NCBI GenBank assembly: GCA_029263855.1 | Contig: JAJUFC010000002.1 | Coordinates: forward strand, 307,818 to 371,817 | From: Candidatus Thermochlorobacteriaceae bacterium | GTDB taxonomy: Bacteria; Bacteroidota; Chlorobiia; Chlorobiales; Thermochlorobacteraceae | Direction of reading: 5' to 3' | DNA: 64,000 nt | Translations under genes and position numbers: made by a program | In this document: one piece after another, positions 8,232 to 15,428 of the stretch | How positions within the stretch are numbered: position 1 is the stretch's first letter | How the letters are laid out: each line of letters opens with the position of its first letter | The notes under the pieces: generated by a model | Seen by the model: only the letters and a program-made list of their open reading frames with translations | The model's database searches: none | Told to the model about the DNA's origin: nothing

Positions 8232-9032
8232 TTACTTCACGAGCAACATCTTCTTCGTCTCTGAAAACGCGCGAGTCTCCAAGCGATAGAGATAGACCCC
8301 GCTTGCCAAATTCGCCGCGTTGAATTGAACGAAATGCGTTCCCCTTGATGTGCGACCGTTCACGAGCGTTTGGACTTCGCGACCGCTTGCGTCAAACACT
8401 TTCAGGCGCGCGACGTCGTCTTGCGGAAGCGTGAAGCGAATCGTGGTTGATGGGTTAAATGGGTTCGGGAAATTTTGCGCGAGTTCAAATCCTTCGGGGC
8501 GATTTCTCGTCGTCGCCGAGCTTGTGGTAGCGATAACGACGGTTTTATTCGGCGCGAAGTTCCATTGGTCGCCGCCGTTGTTGCCGTTAAAGTTCACGCT
8601 GTTGCCGTTGGCATAAAGTATTGCGCTTCCTGCGGCGCTTGGCGCGGTGAATGTGAACTCAAACGAGACCGCGTTGTTGACGGGCGCTTTTGGCGCGCTG
8701 TGCGTGAGTTCGTTTCCGGATTTTCGCAAGCCGCTTCCCGTAACCACATCGAGCGTTCCCGCCGATGCCGCAATGTTTGTTCCGCCACGCACGAGCGGTC
8801 CGCCGGTGATGGTTACGACGTAGGTATTGGTTGAGCCGACCAACACCGTATCCGCTCCCGAAATCGTTACGCTTACGGCAGATGATGGCGCGCCATGACA
8901 AACGCACCCCTCGCCGTTGAGTTGTGTTGCGCCCGTTCTTCCGCTCGATGAACCTTGAACATAGAGCGAATGTCCCACTACGGAGACCGCCAACAAGAGC
9001 AAAACCAACAGCGCTTTGGAAATTTTTTTCAT
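8232..9032 (-). CDS. secreted protein, choice-of-anchor V (Reeler-like) domain with T9SS sorting domain
   Basis: A 266-residue exported protein. The signal peptide is MKKISKALLVLLLLAVSVVG; this start at 9032 is preferred because upstream in-frame codons precede a perfect signal sequence. The mature protein begins with a Cys-containing GEGCVCHG motif, typical of choice-of-anchor V domains. An Ig-like beta domain follows, with FEFTFTAPSAAGS. The C-terminal type IX sorting domain contains FPNPFNPSTTIRFTLP and ends ETKKMLLVK. The protein is therefore predicted to cross the outer membrane by the Por secretion system and be surface-attached or released. The CxCH motif resembles a c-type haem site, but the single copy in this domain type is not known to bind haem. 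Confidence 0.82.
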   Translation of the reverse strand: MKKISKALLVLLLLAVSVVGHSLYVQGSSSGRTGATQLNGEGCVCHGAPSSAVSVTISGADTVLVGSTNTYVVTITGGPLVRGGTNIAASAGTLDVVTGSGLRKSGNELTHSAPKAPVNNAVSFEFTFTAPSAAGSAILYANGNSVNFNGNNGGDQWNFAPNKTVVIATTSSATTRNRPEGFELAQNFPNPFNPSTTIRFTLPQDDVARLKVFDASGREVQTLVNGRTSRGTHFVQFNAANLASGVYLYRLETRAFSETKKMLLVK

Positions 9033-9096
9033 AGTCGAAAGTCGTTTTGTGAGTTGAACTTCGAGACGAACATCGCGAAGCAACCTAATCGTTTTA

Positions 9097-9855
9097 TTAG
9101 GCTTTGCCAAATGTCCCAAGCCAGACCAAGCCTTTGGCTTTCGCTTCGCCTGATGTTTCGACGAGGTAATGCGTCTCAAAAGCGCGTTGGCGCGTCGGGA
9201 TTGCGTCGATTCGAACAAGGCTTGGAGCGAGCGCGCCAATGTCTGAAATCGATTTGCAAACCAACATTGTGGTTTCTTTTTTCTCTGTCAGCGCAAGCGA
9301 CGAGCGTTTCGGCGCGATGAAAAAAAATCGGGTCTTGTTCCACTTCACGTCGTTGATGCGACGCTTCAAGACGTGAAGTCCGTAACGCTCTGCGGCGCGC
9401 TCGGAGGCGATGGCGAGTTTGGTTTTGTCGCCTGATTCGGCAAGCCATTTGGCACTTCCGGCGGTGTCGTAGGTTTCAATCGGCTTCAAACGCTTGTGGC
9501 GTTGAAAAAATTTTTGACACTGTGCCAACGCTTGCCAATGCGAGTGAACTTCGGTCGCCGACCTTATCGAACTCCCGCGAAGCCCGATGAGACAATGCGA
9601 TATGGGAATCAGGGTTTCGGCTAAAATTTTGACGCGGGTTTGATTTCGCCACAAAAGTTCCGCATTTTCTTTCACGACGCCCGCGACGGCGTTGGTTATT
9701 GGAACAGCGGCGCAATCAACTTGCTTTTTCAAGACGGCATCGAAAACGCGCTCAAATGTTGGAAACGGAATCGGCTCGCCTATTTTTTCGGCGGCAATTT
9801 CCGAGTATGCGCCGAACTCGCCTTGAAAGCCAACGCGCAACGGCTTTTTTTGCAT
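9097..9855 (-). CDS. pheA: prephenate dehydratase, divergent
   Basis: A 252-residue prephenate dehydratase (phenylalanine pathway: prephenate to phenylpyruvate). Recognisable elements in order are GFQGEFGAYSEIAA, AVPITNAVAGVV, LIPISHCLIG, SHWQALAQC, DTAGSAK and the catalytic-Thr segment WNKTRFFFI. Two departures from the family are visible. The usual PIENS motif reads PITNA (Glu to Thr, while Asn is kept). The C-terminal ACT region is short and lacks the Phe-binding ESRP motif, suggesting loss of feedback regulation. It is divergent from ruvC with 26 bp between the starts. Confidence 0.82.
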   Translation of the reverse strand: MQKKPLRVGFQGEFGAYSEIAAEKIGEPIPFPTFERVFDAVLKKQVDCAAVPITNAVAGVVKENAELLWRNQTRVKILAETLIPISHCLIGLRGSSIRSATEVHSHWQALAQCQKFFQRHKRLKPIETYDTAGSAKWLAESGDKTKLAIASERAAERYGLHVLKRRINDVKWNKTRFFFIAPKRSSLALTEKKETTMLVCKSISDIGALAPSLVRIDAIPTRQRAFETHYLVETSGEAKAKGLVWLGTFGKA

Positions 9856-9881
9856 GATAATTTTTTCAGAATGGAATTGAT

Positions 9882-10445
9882 ATGATTACGCTCGGCATAG
9901 ATCCTGGCACGCTTTTCACGGGCTTCGGCTTGATTGAAAAAAGCGGCAACGCGCTTCGCGCGATCGACTTCGGCGTTATCGCCACGAACCCCAAAGAAGC
10001 AATGCCCAAACGCTTGAAGCAAATTTACGACGAACTTGCGCAACGCATCGAGCAATATCGTCCGTCCAAACTCTCGCTTGAAACCGCGTTCTTCGGCAAG
10101 AACGCGCAATCGGCGTTGAAGTTGGGGCAGGTGCGCGGCGCGGTGATGATTTTGGCGATGAACTACGGGCTTGCGATTTCCGAATACGCGCCCCGTGAAG
10201 TCAAGAAAGCCATTACAGGCAACGGCAATGCGGCAAAAGAGCAAGTGGCGTTTATGGTCAGGAAAATGCTCTCGCTGAACGACGAAAAAAAACGCGCCGA
10301 CGCTTTCGACGCGCTCGCGCTTGCGCTCTGCGATGCGTTCTTCCTTCCGCAATCAATTCCTTCGGAAATCGCTCGCGCGCCCTCAAAGGCGAAAGATTGG
10401 AAAAGTTTTCTTGAGGCGAATCCTCACCTAATTGCGAGCAAATGA
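9882..10445 (+). CDS. ruvC: crossover junction endodeoxyribonuclease RuvC
   Basis: A 187-residue Holliday-junction resolvase. GIDPGT places the first catalytic Asp at residue 7, LSLETAFFGKN supplies the catalytic Glu, and KRADAFDALALALC supplies the C-terminal acidic pair. NAQSALKLGQVRGA and the EYAPREVKKAITGNG loop are diagnostic. It forms dimers that cut four-way junctions with RuvAB, whose genes are not in this window. It is transcribed away from pheA. Confidence 0.95.
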   Translation: MITLGIDPGTLFTGFGLIEKSGNALRAIDFGVIATNPKEAMPKRLKQIYDELAQRIEQYRPSKLSLETAFFGKNAQSALKLGQVRGAVMILAMNYGLAISEYAPREVKKAITGNGNAAKEQVAFMVRKMLSLNDEKKRADAFDALALALCDAFFLPQSIPSEIARAPSKAKDWKSFLEANPHLIASK

Positions 10446-10483
10446 CGCGCATCAATTCTTCGCATTAACCCTTCGCATCAAAA

Positions 10484-10508
10484 AAGGCGACTCTTTTGAA
10501 GTCGCCTT
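10484..10508 (-). terminator. intrinsic terminator (minus strand) after the T9SS gene remnant
   Basis: A perfect 9-bp stem AAGGCGACT/AGTCGCCTT with a 7-nt loop. On the minus strand it is followed by TTTTT (bases 10481-10485 of the plus strand are A). It sits 28 bp past the stop of the T9SS fragment at 10536, as expected of its original terminator. Confidence 0.75.
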
Positions 10509-10535
10509 GTGCCGCAAATCTCAACTTTCTCTCTC

Positions 10536-10611
10536 TTATTTCACCAACATCATTTTCATCGTTTTGACAAACGCTCCCGCTTGCAATCGGTAGAAGTATG
10601 TTCCGACAAAG
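10536..10611 (-). pseudogene. 3' end of a T9SS sorting-domain gene (remnant)
   Basis: On the minus strand the last 22 codons read GTYFYRLQAGAFVKT followed by MKMMLVK and a stop, which is the C-terminal tip of a type IX sorting domain (compare GVYFYRLQAGNFVATKKMMLVK-type ends elsewhere in the window). Upstream of the GTY the similarity stops abruptly and the sequence becomes a plus-strand phage gene fragment. The rest of the secreted protein is gone, so this is a breakpoint left by insertion or deletion. Confidence 0.75.
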
Positions 10612-10863
10612 CGCGAGGGCGTTTGGGCGACGACAGCGCAGCTTTGGAAGATTTGGTATAGTTGGAAAGATGTCTCGCGCCAAGCGACCGATGCAGACCG
10701 CAAAAGCGCGTTTCGCGTGTGGCTTAAAAACCACTTTAATTTATCTGACTTCAAAATGATTCAGCGCGAACATGTAAGTAAAATTTTACACGCGCTTAAA
10801 TCTATGCAATCTAATCAGAAAGGAGCAAGCAATGCATGGGAAAGCGAAACCGAAACTGCTTAA
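10594..10863 (+). pseudogene. GemA-like (Mu gp16, DUF1018) phage gene, 5' truncated
   Basis: A plus-strand frame open from 10594 to the TAA at 10861 has no ATG in its N-terminal part. From about 10627 it encodes TAQLWKIWYSWKDVSR, then DADRKSAFRVWLKNHFNLS, then REHVSKILHALKSM. This helical layout (Q-L-x-K-I...R...W/L...F...S...L.KILHALK) matches the GemA/DUF1018 regulator family of Mu-like phages. The frame emerges directly from the T9SS remnant at about 10606-10615, so the native start is lost. Its 3' end overlaps the next gene by 32 bp. In phage Mu, gemA is immediately followed by mor, the same order as here with one extra gene between. Assignment by pattern only. Confidence 0.6.
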
Positions 10864-11224
10864 TGTGGAGATTGCGGAAAGCGAGGTGTATCGCTTGATG
10901 CAGGAAAACGGATTGGGGTGCTATGTGAAGCAGTTTCCGACGATTGACCAAGATGTGCGCTCGGCGACGGGCGAGATGGTGCTTACGGCGGTGGTGGAAG
11001 TTTATCGCCTAAACGAGCGCGCTAACGGGCGCGCCGACGAGCGCGTGGTGCAAGACATTGGGTCGCACTATGTTGAGCGCGACGCGGACGGGCGGTATTC
11101 GCCGCGCGATTTGGCAATTGCGAAGGAAATTGCGCTAACAAAAGCGCGCCGCCGAGCCGTGTTGTGTTACTTGGGAATGGAGTATGAGTATGAGGAGATT
11201 GAGTTGCCGAAGAAGCGCAAGTAG
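10832..11224 (+). CDS. hypothetical protein of Mu-like phage remnant
   Basis: 130 residues, preceded by a good ribosome binding site (AAAGGAG, 8 bp before the ATG). The sequence is mixed alpha/beta with a conserved-looking block DLAIAKEIALTKARRRAVLCYLGM near the C terminus. That block faintly recalls the helix of Rad52/Erf-type phage annealing proteins (AxAKExAxTxAxKRAL), but this is not enough for a functional call. It lies between the GemA-like fragment and mor, so it belongs to the phage island. Confidence 0.6.
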   Translation: MHGKAKPKLLNVEIAESEVYRLMQENGLGCYVKQFPTIDQDVRSATGEMVLTAVVEVYRLNERANGRADERVVQDIGSHYVERDADGRYSPRDLAIAKEIALTKARRRAVLCYLGMEYEYEEIELPKKRK

Positions 11225-11257
11225 GGTTGTTCTTTTTGTTCTTTGAAATGTTTCTTA

Positions 11258-11315
11258 TTGTTAGAGATCGGCGCGCAGAAAGGAAAGGGCTTCCTGTTGT
11301 TAGAGCTCGGCGCGC
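11258..11315. repeat. two 19-bp direct repeats upstream of mor
   Basis: TTGTTAGAGATCGGCGCGC (11258-11276) and TTGTTAGAGCTCGGCGCGC (11297-11315) differ at one base and are spaced 39 bp start to start, close to four helical turns. The second copy continues into the perfect palindrome TCGGCGCGCCGA. They lie 41 bp or more before the mor start and look like paired operator sites. Confidence 0.65.
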
Positions 11316-11355
11316 CGATTTTAATTGCACCAATGTGGGATAAAACGGAGGAGAA

Positions 11356-11592
11356 ATGACTTTTTCAGGCGATATGAAGTTGCTGGTTGATTCGGGCATT
11401 GTCTCTGAACGACAAGCAATCGAGTTGATGCGCCAGTTCGGCGGCATTGCAATTTATATTCCCTTTGTTTCTGGGGAGTTGCTAAAGGAGCTTGTAATGG
11501 AAGAGTATGACGGAACGAACGCGAAGGAAATCGCTATCAAGTATCGATGTTCGGAGCGGATGGTGCAGATGATTTTGAATCAAAAAATTTAG
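11356..11592 (+). CDS. Mor transcription activator family protein
   Basis: A 78-residue DNA-binding protein of the Mor/C family, which activates middle and late transcription in phage Mu. The dimerisation strand FGGIAIYIPF and the C-terminal helix-turn-helix (EYDGTNAKEIAIKYRCSERM) match the family; it is shorter at the N terminus than Mu Mor (about 129 residues). A strong site (GGAGGAG) precedes the ATG. A pair of direct repeats in the upstream gap could be its own or the element's control sites. Confidence 0.8.
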   Translation: MTFSGDMKLLVDSGIVSERQAIELMRQFGGIAIYIPFVSGELLKELVMEEYDGTNAKEIAIKYRCSERMVQMILNQKI

Positions 11593-11596
11593 TTGA

Positions 11597-12115
11597 ATGC
11601 TGACTGTTAAAATTGAGGGGTTAGAGCGCGCGCTTTCGGTGGTTGGGCGCGCGCAGGAGGCGTTGGAAGACGCTTTGAGAGATGAGGGGGTTCATCGACG
11701 CGTGGCGGCAATCTTGATTGCGGATGCGCGTCGGAACATTGATGAAGGAGGAAGACCGCAGAAATTTGCGCCGCTCGCCGACGCGACCAAACTCAATCGG
11801 TTGCGAAAGCAGTTTCGTGGGAAGGGTGGTCTTTTGACGAAGAACAAAACCAGAACGCGAAAAGGTATCGTTGAAGCCGCCCGATCGCTGAAAATTTTGC
11901 GCGACACGGGCAACCTTTACAGCCAAATGAATTACGATTCTTCACAAGGCAATACCTTCTTTTTAGGGGTGGTTGATTATTTGAAGTATCACCAATCTGA
12001 CGCGCCGCGCCGAAAACTGCCGCAGCGCAAGGTGTTTCAACCGATTCAAACGACGTTTGAAGACATTGAAAGCGTCGTTGTAGACTACTTAAAGCGGAAG
12101 TTTCGCGGGATATAA
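11597..12115 (+). CDS. phage virion morphogenesis protein (Mu gpG / tail completion family)
   Basis: 172 residues of the phage_tail_S / virion morphogenesis family. Visible are the early RRNIDEGGRPQKFAPL block, a basic middle, then LKILRDTGNLYSQM, then FLGVVDYLKYHQ, and the PxRKVFQPI-type proline region near the C terminus (normally PARPFL). In Mu-like phages this protein acts in tail or head completion. It starts 4 bp after mor, but no other structural genes follow, so it is an isolated leftover. Confidence 0.75.
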   Translation: MLTVKIEGLERALSVVGRAQEALEDALRDEGVHRRVAAILIADARRNIDEGGRPQKFAPLADATKLNRLRKQFRGKGGLLTKNKTRTRKGIVEAARSLKILRDTGNLYSQMNYDSSQGNTFFLGVVDYLKYHQSDAPRRKLPQRKVFQPIQTTFEDIESVVVDYLKRKFRGI

Positions 12116-12136
12116 CGCAAACAAAAGGAGGGTTTT

Positions 12137-12481
12137 ATGTCTGTGAATGAAGAAGACAATAAGGAAGGTTTTATGTCGGCGGATGAAGATGCTGGCAAGG
12201 AGGGGTATCTATCTGCGGATGAAGACGATGACGATGGCGAGGATTGGTCGGAATACGTAAAGCGTCGGAAGCGAGAGATGTATGAGCGATTTATGCAGTT
12301 GCCGTTGGAGGAGAAGCGTCGGTGGGTAGAGGAAGCGCGCGAGATAGGGGCGCGGATGGCGCGAAAGCATGGGGATGAGCCGTTGCCGCCCAGATTGACG
12401 ATTGATGAAGAGATTGCGGAATTGGAGCAGCTTTATTACGAGTTTTACGGCGGCGGCAATTCTTCCAGCTCAAAGAAGTAG
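12137..12481 (+). CDS. acidic repeat protein of the phage island
   Basis: 114 residues with a very acidic N terminus built from three degenerate 12-13-residue repeats: MSVNEEDNKEGF, MSADEDAGKEGY, LSADEDDDDGED. A helical part follows (YVKRRKREMYERF, then EEKRRWVEEAREIGARMARK) and a Ser/Gly tail. The start is supported by AAAGGAGGG 5-6 bp upstream. It overlaps the minus-strand ADP-ribosyltransferase frame tail to tail by 37 bp. No family recognised. Confidence 0.6.
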   Translation: MSVNEEDNKEGFMSADEDAGKEGYLSADEDDDDGEDWSEYVKRRKREMYERFMQLPLEEKRRWVEEAREIGARMARKHGDEPLPPRLTIDEEIAELEQLYYEFYGGGNSSSSKK

Positions 12482-13164
12482 CGACCGCGTTTGATTTCTT
12501 TTTTGATGATTCGGAATCGCGCGCCAGAGGGGATAAGGACTTCTTCTTCTTCGGGAAATAGGGAAAACGGCGCAATGTAGCGACCTGTTTGGGTTTTGAT
12601 GTTAAAATTTAATCTGAGTTCGGGTCGTTCTTTGGCGCTGGCGCTGGTGAAGTTTGCTTCGTAGAGGTCGTTGTTGGGGTTGTAGAGCGTCTGTTGTTCA
12701 GGTGAAAGGGCGATGTCTATGCTACGATAGACAGCGCCTTTATTTTTTTTGTAGACAGGGAGTTTGAGGAGCGCAAGTTGAAGTTGGCGAGCGAAGGCGC
12801 GATAGAATCGGGTGGGTTTGTTGTCGTCGATGGGGAGACTGCGCAGGTATCGGTTAAGGTTGCTGTGGTATTCCAGATCGGTGTAGGCGGCGATGATAAG
12901 GATGTCTTTTTCGGCAAGGTTAAATGACGCGGCGACTTCGTTTAGAGTTTTTTGATGTCGGTTTAGGAAACGGCGTTTGATGTTGTCGGCGTCGAGGTAT
13001 TGCGCAAGGAGTTCCCGGTCGGCTTGGTTGCGTTGTTCGATGCTTTCTTGAAGGCGTTTGAGCGCTTCGTTGATTTTTTGCTGGGCGGGTTTAGAGAGAG
13101 TTTTTCGGCGTTCTTTAAGCCAACCAAACAGAGGCCCACGAGTCGTTTCTTGTTGATCATAATT
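12445..13164 (-). pseudogene. ADP-ribosyltransferase-fold reading frame without a start codon
   Basis: A 239-codon open frame on the minus strand from the TAA at 13165-13167 to the TAA at 12445. It has no ATG, GTG or TTG in its first 100 codons. The encoded C-terminal 160 residues have the R-S-E layout of ARTC/clostridial-toxin-like ADP-ribosyltransferases. A helix AAYTDLEYHSNLNRYLR is followed by LKLPVYKKNKGAVYRS (Arg near 145 counted from the codon at 13158), then FTSAS (172-174), then PEEEEVLIPSGARFRI (ExE at 204-206), ending RGRYFFELEELPPP. All three catalytic signatures are intact. The N-terminal 70 residues are basic and helical. The 5' end is missing or frameshifted: an ATG at 13160 lies in another frame. 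In phages such domains are often fused to head proteins or act as toxins. Confidence 0.7.
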
Positions 13165-13261
13165 TTAATGAGGTTTGTTTGTTAAGAGCGTTTGACAAAT
13201 TGGCTGACCGCGCAAGGCGGAATCAAGCCTGCGCAAAGGTCAGCAACTCTGTCGAGTCGCG

Positions 13262-13286
13262 AAATGACCAACGTGTGTCATTTTTT
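13262..13286 (+). terminator. hairpin with T tract at the right edge of the phage island
   Basis: AAATGAC/GTCATTT stem (7 bp, 8-nt loop) followed on the plus strand by TTTTTT. It could stop plus-strand transcripts leaving the phage island before they enter the convergent histidine kinase gene. The stretch 13168-13377 otherwise contains no gene I can support. Confidence 0.5.
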
Positions 13287-13377
13287 AGCGAGCGGGAGAA
13301 GCGTAGTGCGAATCAGACATTTTCCGATGCGCGATGTCAAACGCAGGACTGTGGCGAGGTTTATTGTCGGAAACGGG

Positions 13378-15288
13378 TCAGATAGGCAATTCGACGAAGA
13401 AGGTCGCGCCTTTGCCCGCGCCTTCGGATTCTGCCCAAATTTTCCCGTTGTGCATCTCGACAAGCTGCTTAGAGATGTAAAGCCCAAGCCCTGTTGAGCT
13501 TTCGCCTGCCGTTGGCTTTGCGGAGAGACGCTGAAATTTGCCGAAGAGTCGTTCAAGGTCGTATTGGGTCAATCCTTGACCTTCATCTTTGACGGCGACG
13601 CGATAGATGCCTTCATGCCTTGTGCCGGTGACGGAAATCCGCGTGCCTCTTGGGCTGTATTTGACGGCATTGCCGATGAGGTTTTCAAACACTTCGCGCA
13701 ATTTGTCTGAATCCCCTATCACGATGGCGGGCATTTCAATCATAATCTGGAAGATTTGATTTTTCCGACTTGCGCCCGATAAGCGAGCGACACTTTCCAC
13801 CATTTCTTTCAAGTCAATGGATTCGTGGCGCAATTCTTCGCTTTGCCGTTCAGAGGCGGCGTGCAACAGATTGACCGTTTGACGAAGCATCGCCGTCGAC
13901 ACTTGCTCGATGTTCGAGAGCATTGTAGTTTGCTTTTCGGTAAGCAAAGGCGATTGTTTGAGGAGATACGTGAAATTTACAATCGAACTAATGGGCGTTT
14001 GCAAATCGTGCGCGACGATGTTTAGGATTTCAGACTTGATGCGGCTTGCCTCTTCGGCGCTTCGACGTTGCTTTTCGGCTTCGGAAAGGGCGTTGGCAAG
14101 CTCAATGGTTTTGAGCCTATCAATTTCCGCCTGCTTCTTGATTTCTTCCACTTTGAAGGCGACTTGCAAATTTTTCACACGCCTGTCGGATTCCTCGTTG
14201 AACACTTCTTCTTTCAGCGCGTGGTAGGCTTTGAAATGCTTGTATGCGTTCTCAAAGTCATTTAGCCCTTCATAACACTCGGTGATTCGCTCGTGGAGAC
14301 GATACGCCTGTTTTTTGGCTTGAATCGATTCGGCGATCGATAAGGCTTCCAAGAGATCGTTCAAGGCTTCAACGCCAAACGGCGAGTGGCTTTCTTTGTA
14401 GGCTTCGTGCAAGGCGAGAATGGACATTATAATCCCAAAGCGATTGCCAATTTGCCGCCGAATTTCAAGCGACTCTTTGATATGCCGAATCGCCTCTTGA
14501 TGCTTTTTCATCGCGCTGTAAATCAAGCCGATGTTGCAAAGCGAGGTGGCGCGCTGTTTTTGGTCGTCCGTTTCTTCGAAGATGGGCAGAATGCGCTGAA
14601 AGTTTTTGAGGGCGTTCTCGTAGTCTTTCAGGGCTTCGTAGCTGGCGCCCAAGTTTCCCATCGCTATGGCTTTGCCTTTTGAGTCGTCTATCGCTTCAAA
14701 TTCCGCAAGGGCTTTGAGGAAGGCAGGCACGGCTTCTTGGTGATTGTCCATGCTTTGATGCACCAAGCCAATGCCGATGTAGGCATCGCCGACGTCAAAT
14801 CGATTACCCAACTGTTTTCTGATGGACAAGGCTTGTTGGTTTGCGTCGAGGGCGGCGGGGAAATCACCCATCAGGCGATAGACGCGCCCAAGATTTTGAA
14901 GCGCCGTCGCCTCGCCTTCCAAATGCGAGTGGCGTTGATAAGTTTCGCGGGCGGCTTGCAAGGCGTCAATCGCCTCGGCGTAACGGTTGTTCATATAGTC
15001 AATCATCGCGCGCAATGCGCGCCCGTCCGTTTCCCGAATCACGTCGCCCAAGCCTTGACTGATTTCAATCGATTCGTTCAGGGCAGATTGCGCCGCGTCA
15101 AATTGCGAGAGTTGAATGTGGCAGAAGGCGATATGATTTAAGTAGCCTGCGCGCTCGGCTATCGTAGCGGCATCGAGCCGTTCGGTTAAAGCGGCAAGGG
15201 CGGCGCGCGGGCTGTTGCGCATCAGCCGTTTGTCAATCGGCGAGTTTTCAATGGTGTCGATGGACGTGACGTCGCTTTTGTTCATCAT
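13378..15288 (-). CDS. TPR-repeat cytoplasmic sensor histidine kinase
   Basis: 636 residues without a signal peptide or membrane helix. Residues about 40-330 form at least six tetratricopeptide repeats (for example LGNRFDVGDAYIGIGLVH, then KGKAIAMGNLGASYEALKDY). A coiled coil near 370-415 leads into the HisKA domain with the phospho-acceptor His at about 426 (IVAHDLQTPISS). The HATPase domain has the N box (NLIGNAVKYSP), G1 (DEGQGLT) and G2 (GLGLYISKQLVEMH). The TPR region probably senses a protein partner. A LuxR-type response regulator is encoded 1.4 kb upstream on the same strand (16740-17381), with a secreted propeller gene between. They may or may not be partners. Confidence 0.88.
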   Translation of the reverse strand: MMNKSDVTSIDTIENSPIDKRLMRNSPRAALAALTERLDAATIAERAGYLNHIAFCHIQLSQFDAAQSALNESIEISQGLGDVIRETDGRALRAMIDYMNNRYAEAIDALQAARETYQRHSHLEGEATALQNLGRVYRLMGDFPAALDANQQALSIRKQLGNRFDVGDAYIGIGLVHQSMDNHQEAVPAFLKALAEFEAIDDSKGKAIAMGNLGASYEALKDYENALKNFQRILPIFEETDDQKQRATSLCNIGLIYSAMKKHQEAIRHIKESLEIRRQIGNRFGIIMSILALHEAYKESHSPFGVEALNDLLEALSIAESIQAKKQAYRLHERITECYEGLNDFENAYKHFKAYHALKEEVFNEESDRRVKNLQVAFKVEEIKKQAEIDRLKTIELANALSEAEKQRRSAEEASRIKSEILNIVAHDLQTPISSIVNFTYLLKQSPLLTEKQTTMLSNIEQVSTAMLRQTVNLLHAASERQSEELRHESIDLKEMVESVARLSGASRKNQIFQIMIEMPAIVIGDSDKLREVFENLIGNAVKYSPRGTRISVTGTRHEGIYRVAVKDEGQGLTQYDLERLFGKFQRLSAKPTAGESSTGLGLYISKQLVEMHNGKIWAESEGAGKGATFFVELPI

Positions 15289-15375
15289 TGCCGTCGTCTC
15301 TTAGGTTTTCGGGAAAATACGACAACGCTCTCGCATTTACGCGTGATTTGGAGACGAAGGGGAGAGAAACGCAAA

Positions 15376-15400
15376 GAGGCGATTCGGGTTGAATCGCCTC
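15376..15400 (-). terminator. intrinsic terminator after the propeller gene
   Basis: A perfect 10-bp stem GAGGCGATTC/GAATCGCCTC with a 5-nt loop, 28 bp after the minus-strand stop at 15429. It is followed on the minus strand by TTTGCGTTTCTCTC. The stem sequence is nearly the same as those at 10484 and 52427. Confidence 0.65.
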
Positions 15401-15428
15401 ATTCGATTGCTGTGGGGGAGAACCTGAG

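Noticed and set aside
8232..9032. c-type cytochrome, because of a CxCH motif near the N terminus
   Set aside because: The spacing is CxC-H rather than CxxCH, and the motif is the usual signature of choice-of-anchor V domains.
12963..13160. ATG-initiated minus-strand frame beginning MINKKRLVGLCLVGLK
   Set aside because: It is out of frame with the ADP-ribosyltransferase frame that occupies the same DNA, has Ser/Thr/Asn-rich non-protein-like composition and no ribosome binding site.
13192..13497. Plus-strand open frame across the right edge of the phage island
   Set aside because: It runs into the kinase gene on the opposite strand and shows no protein-like pattern; it is a shadow frame.
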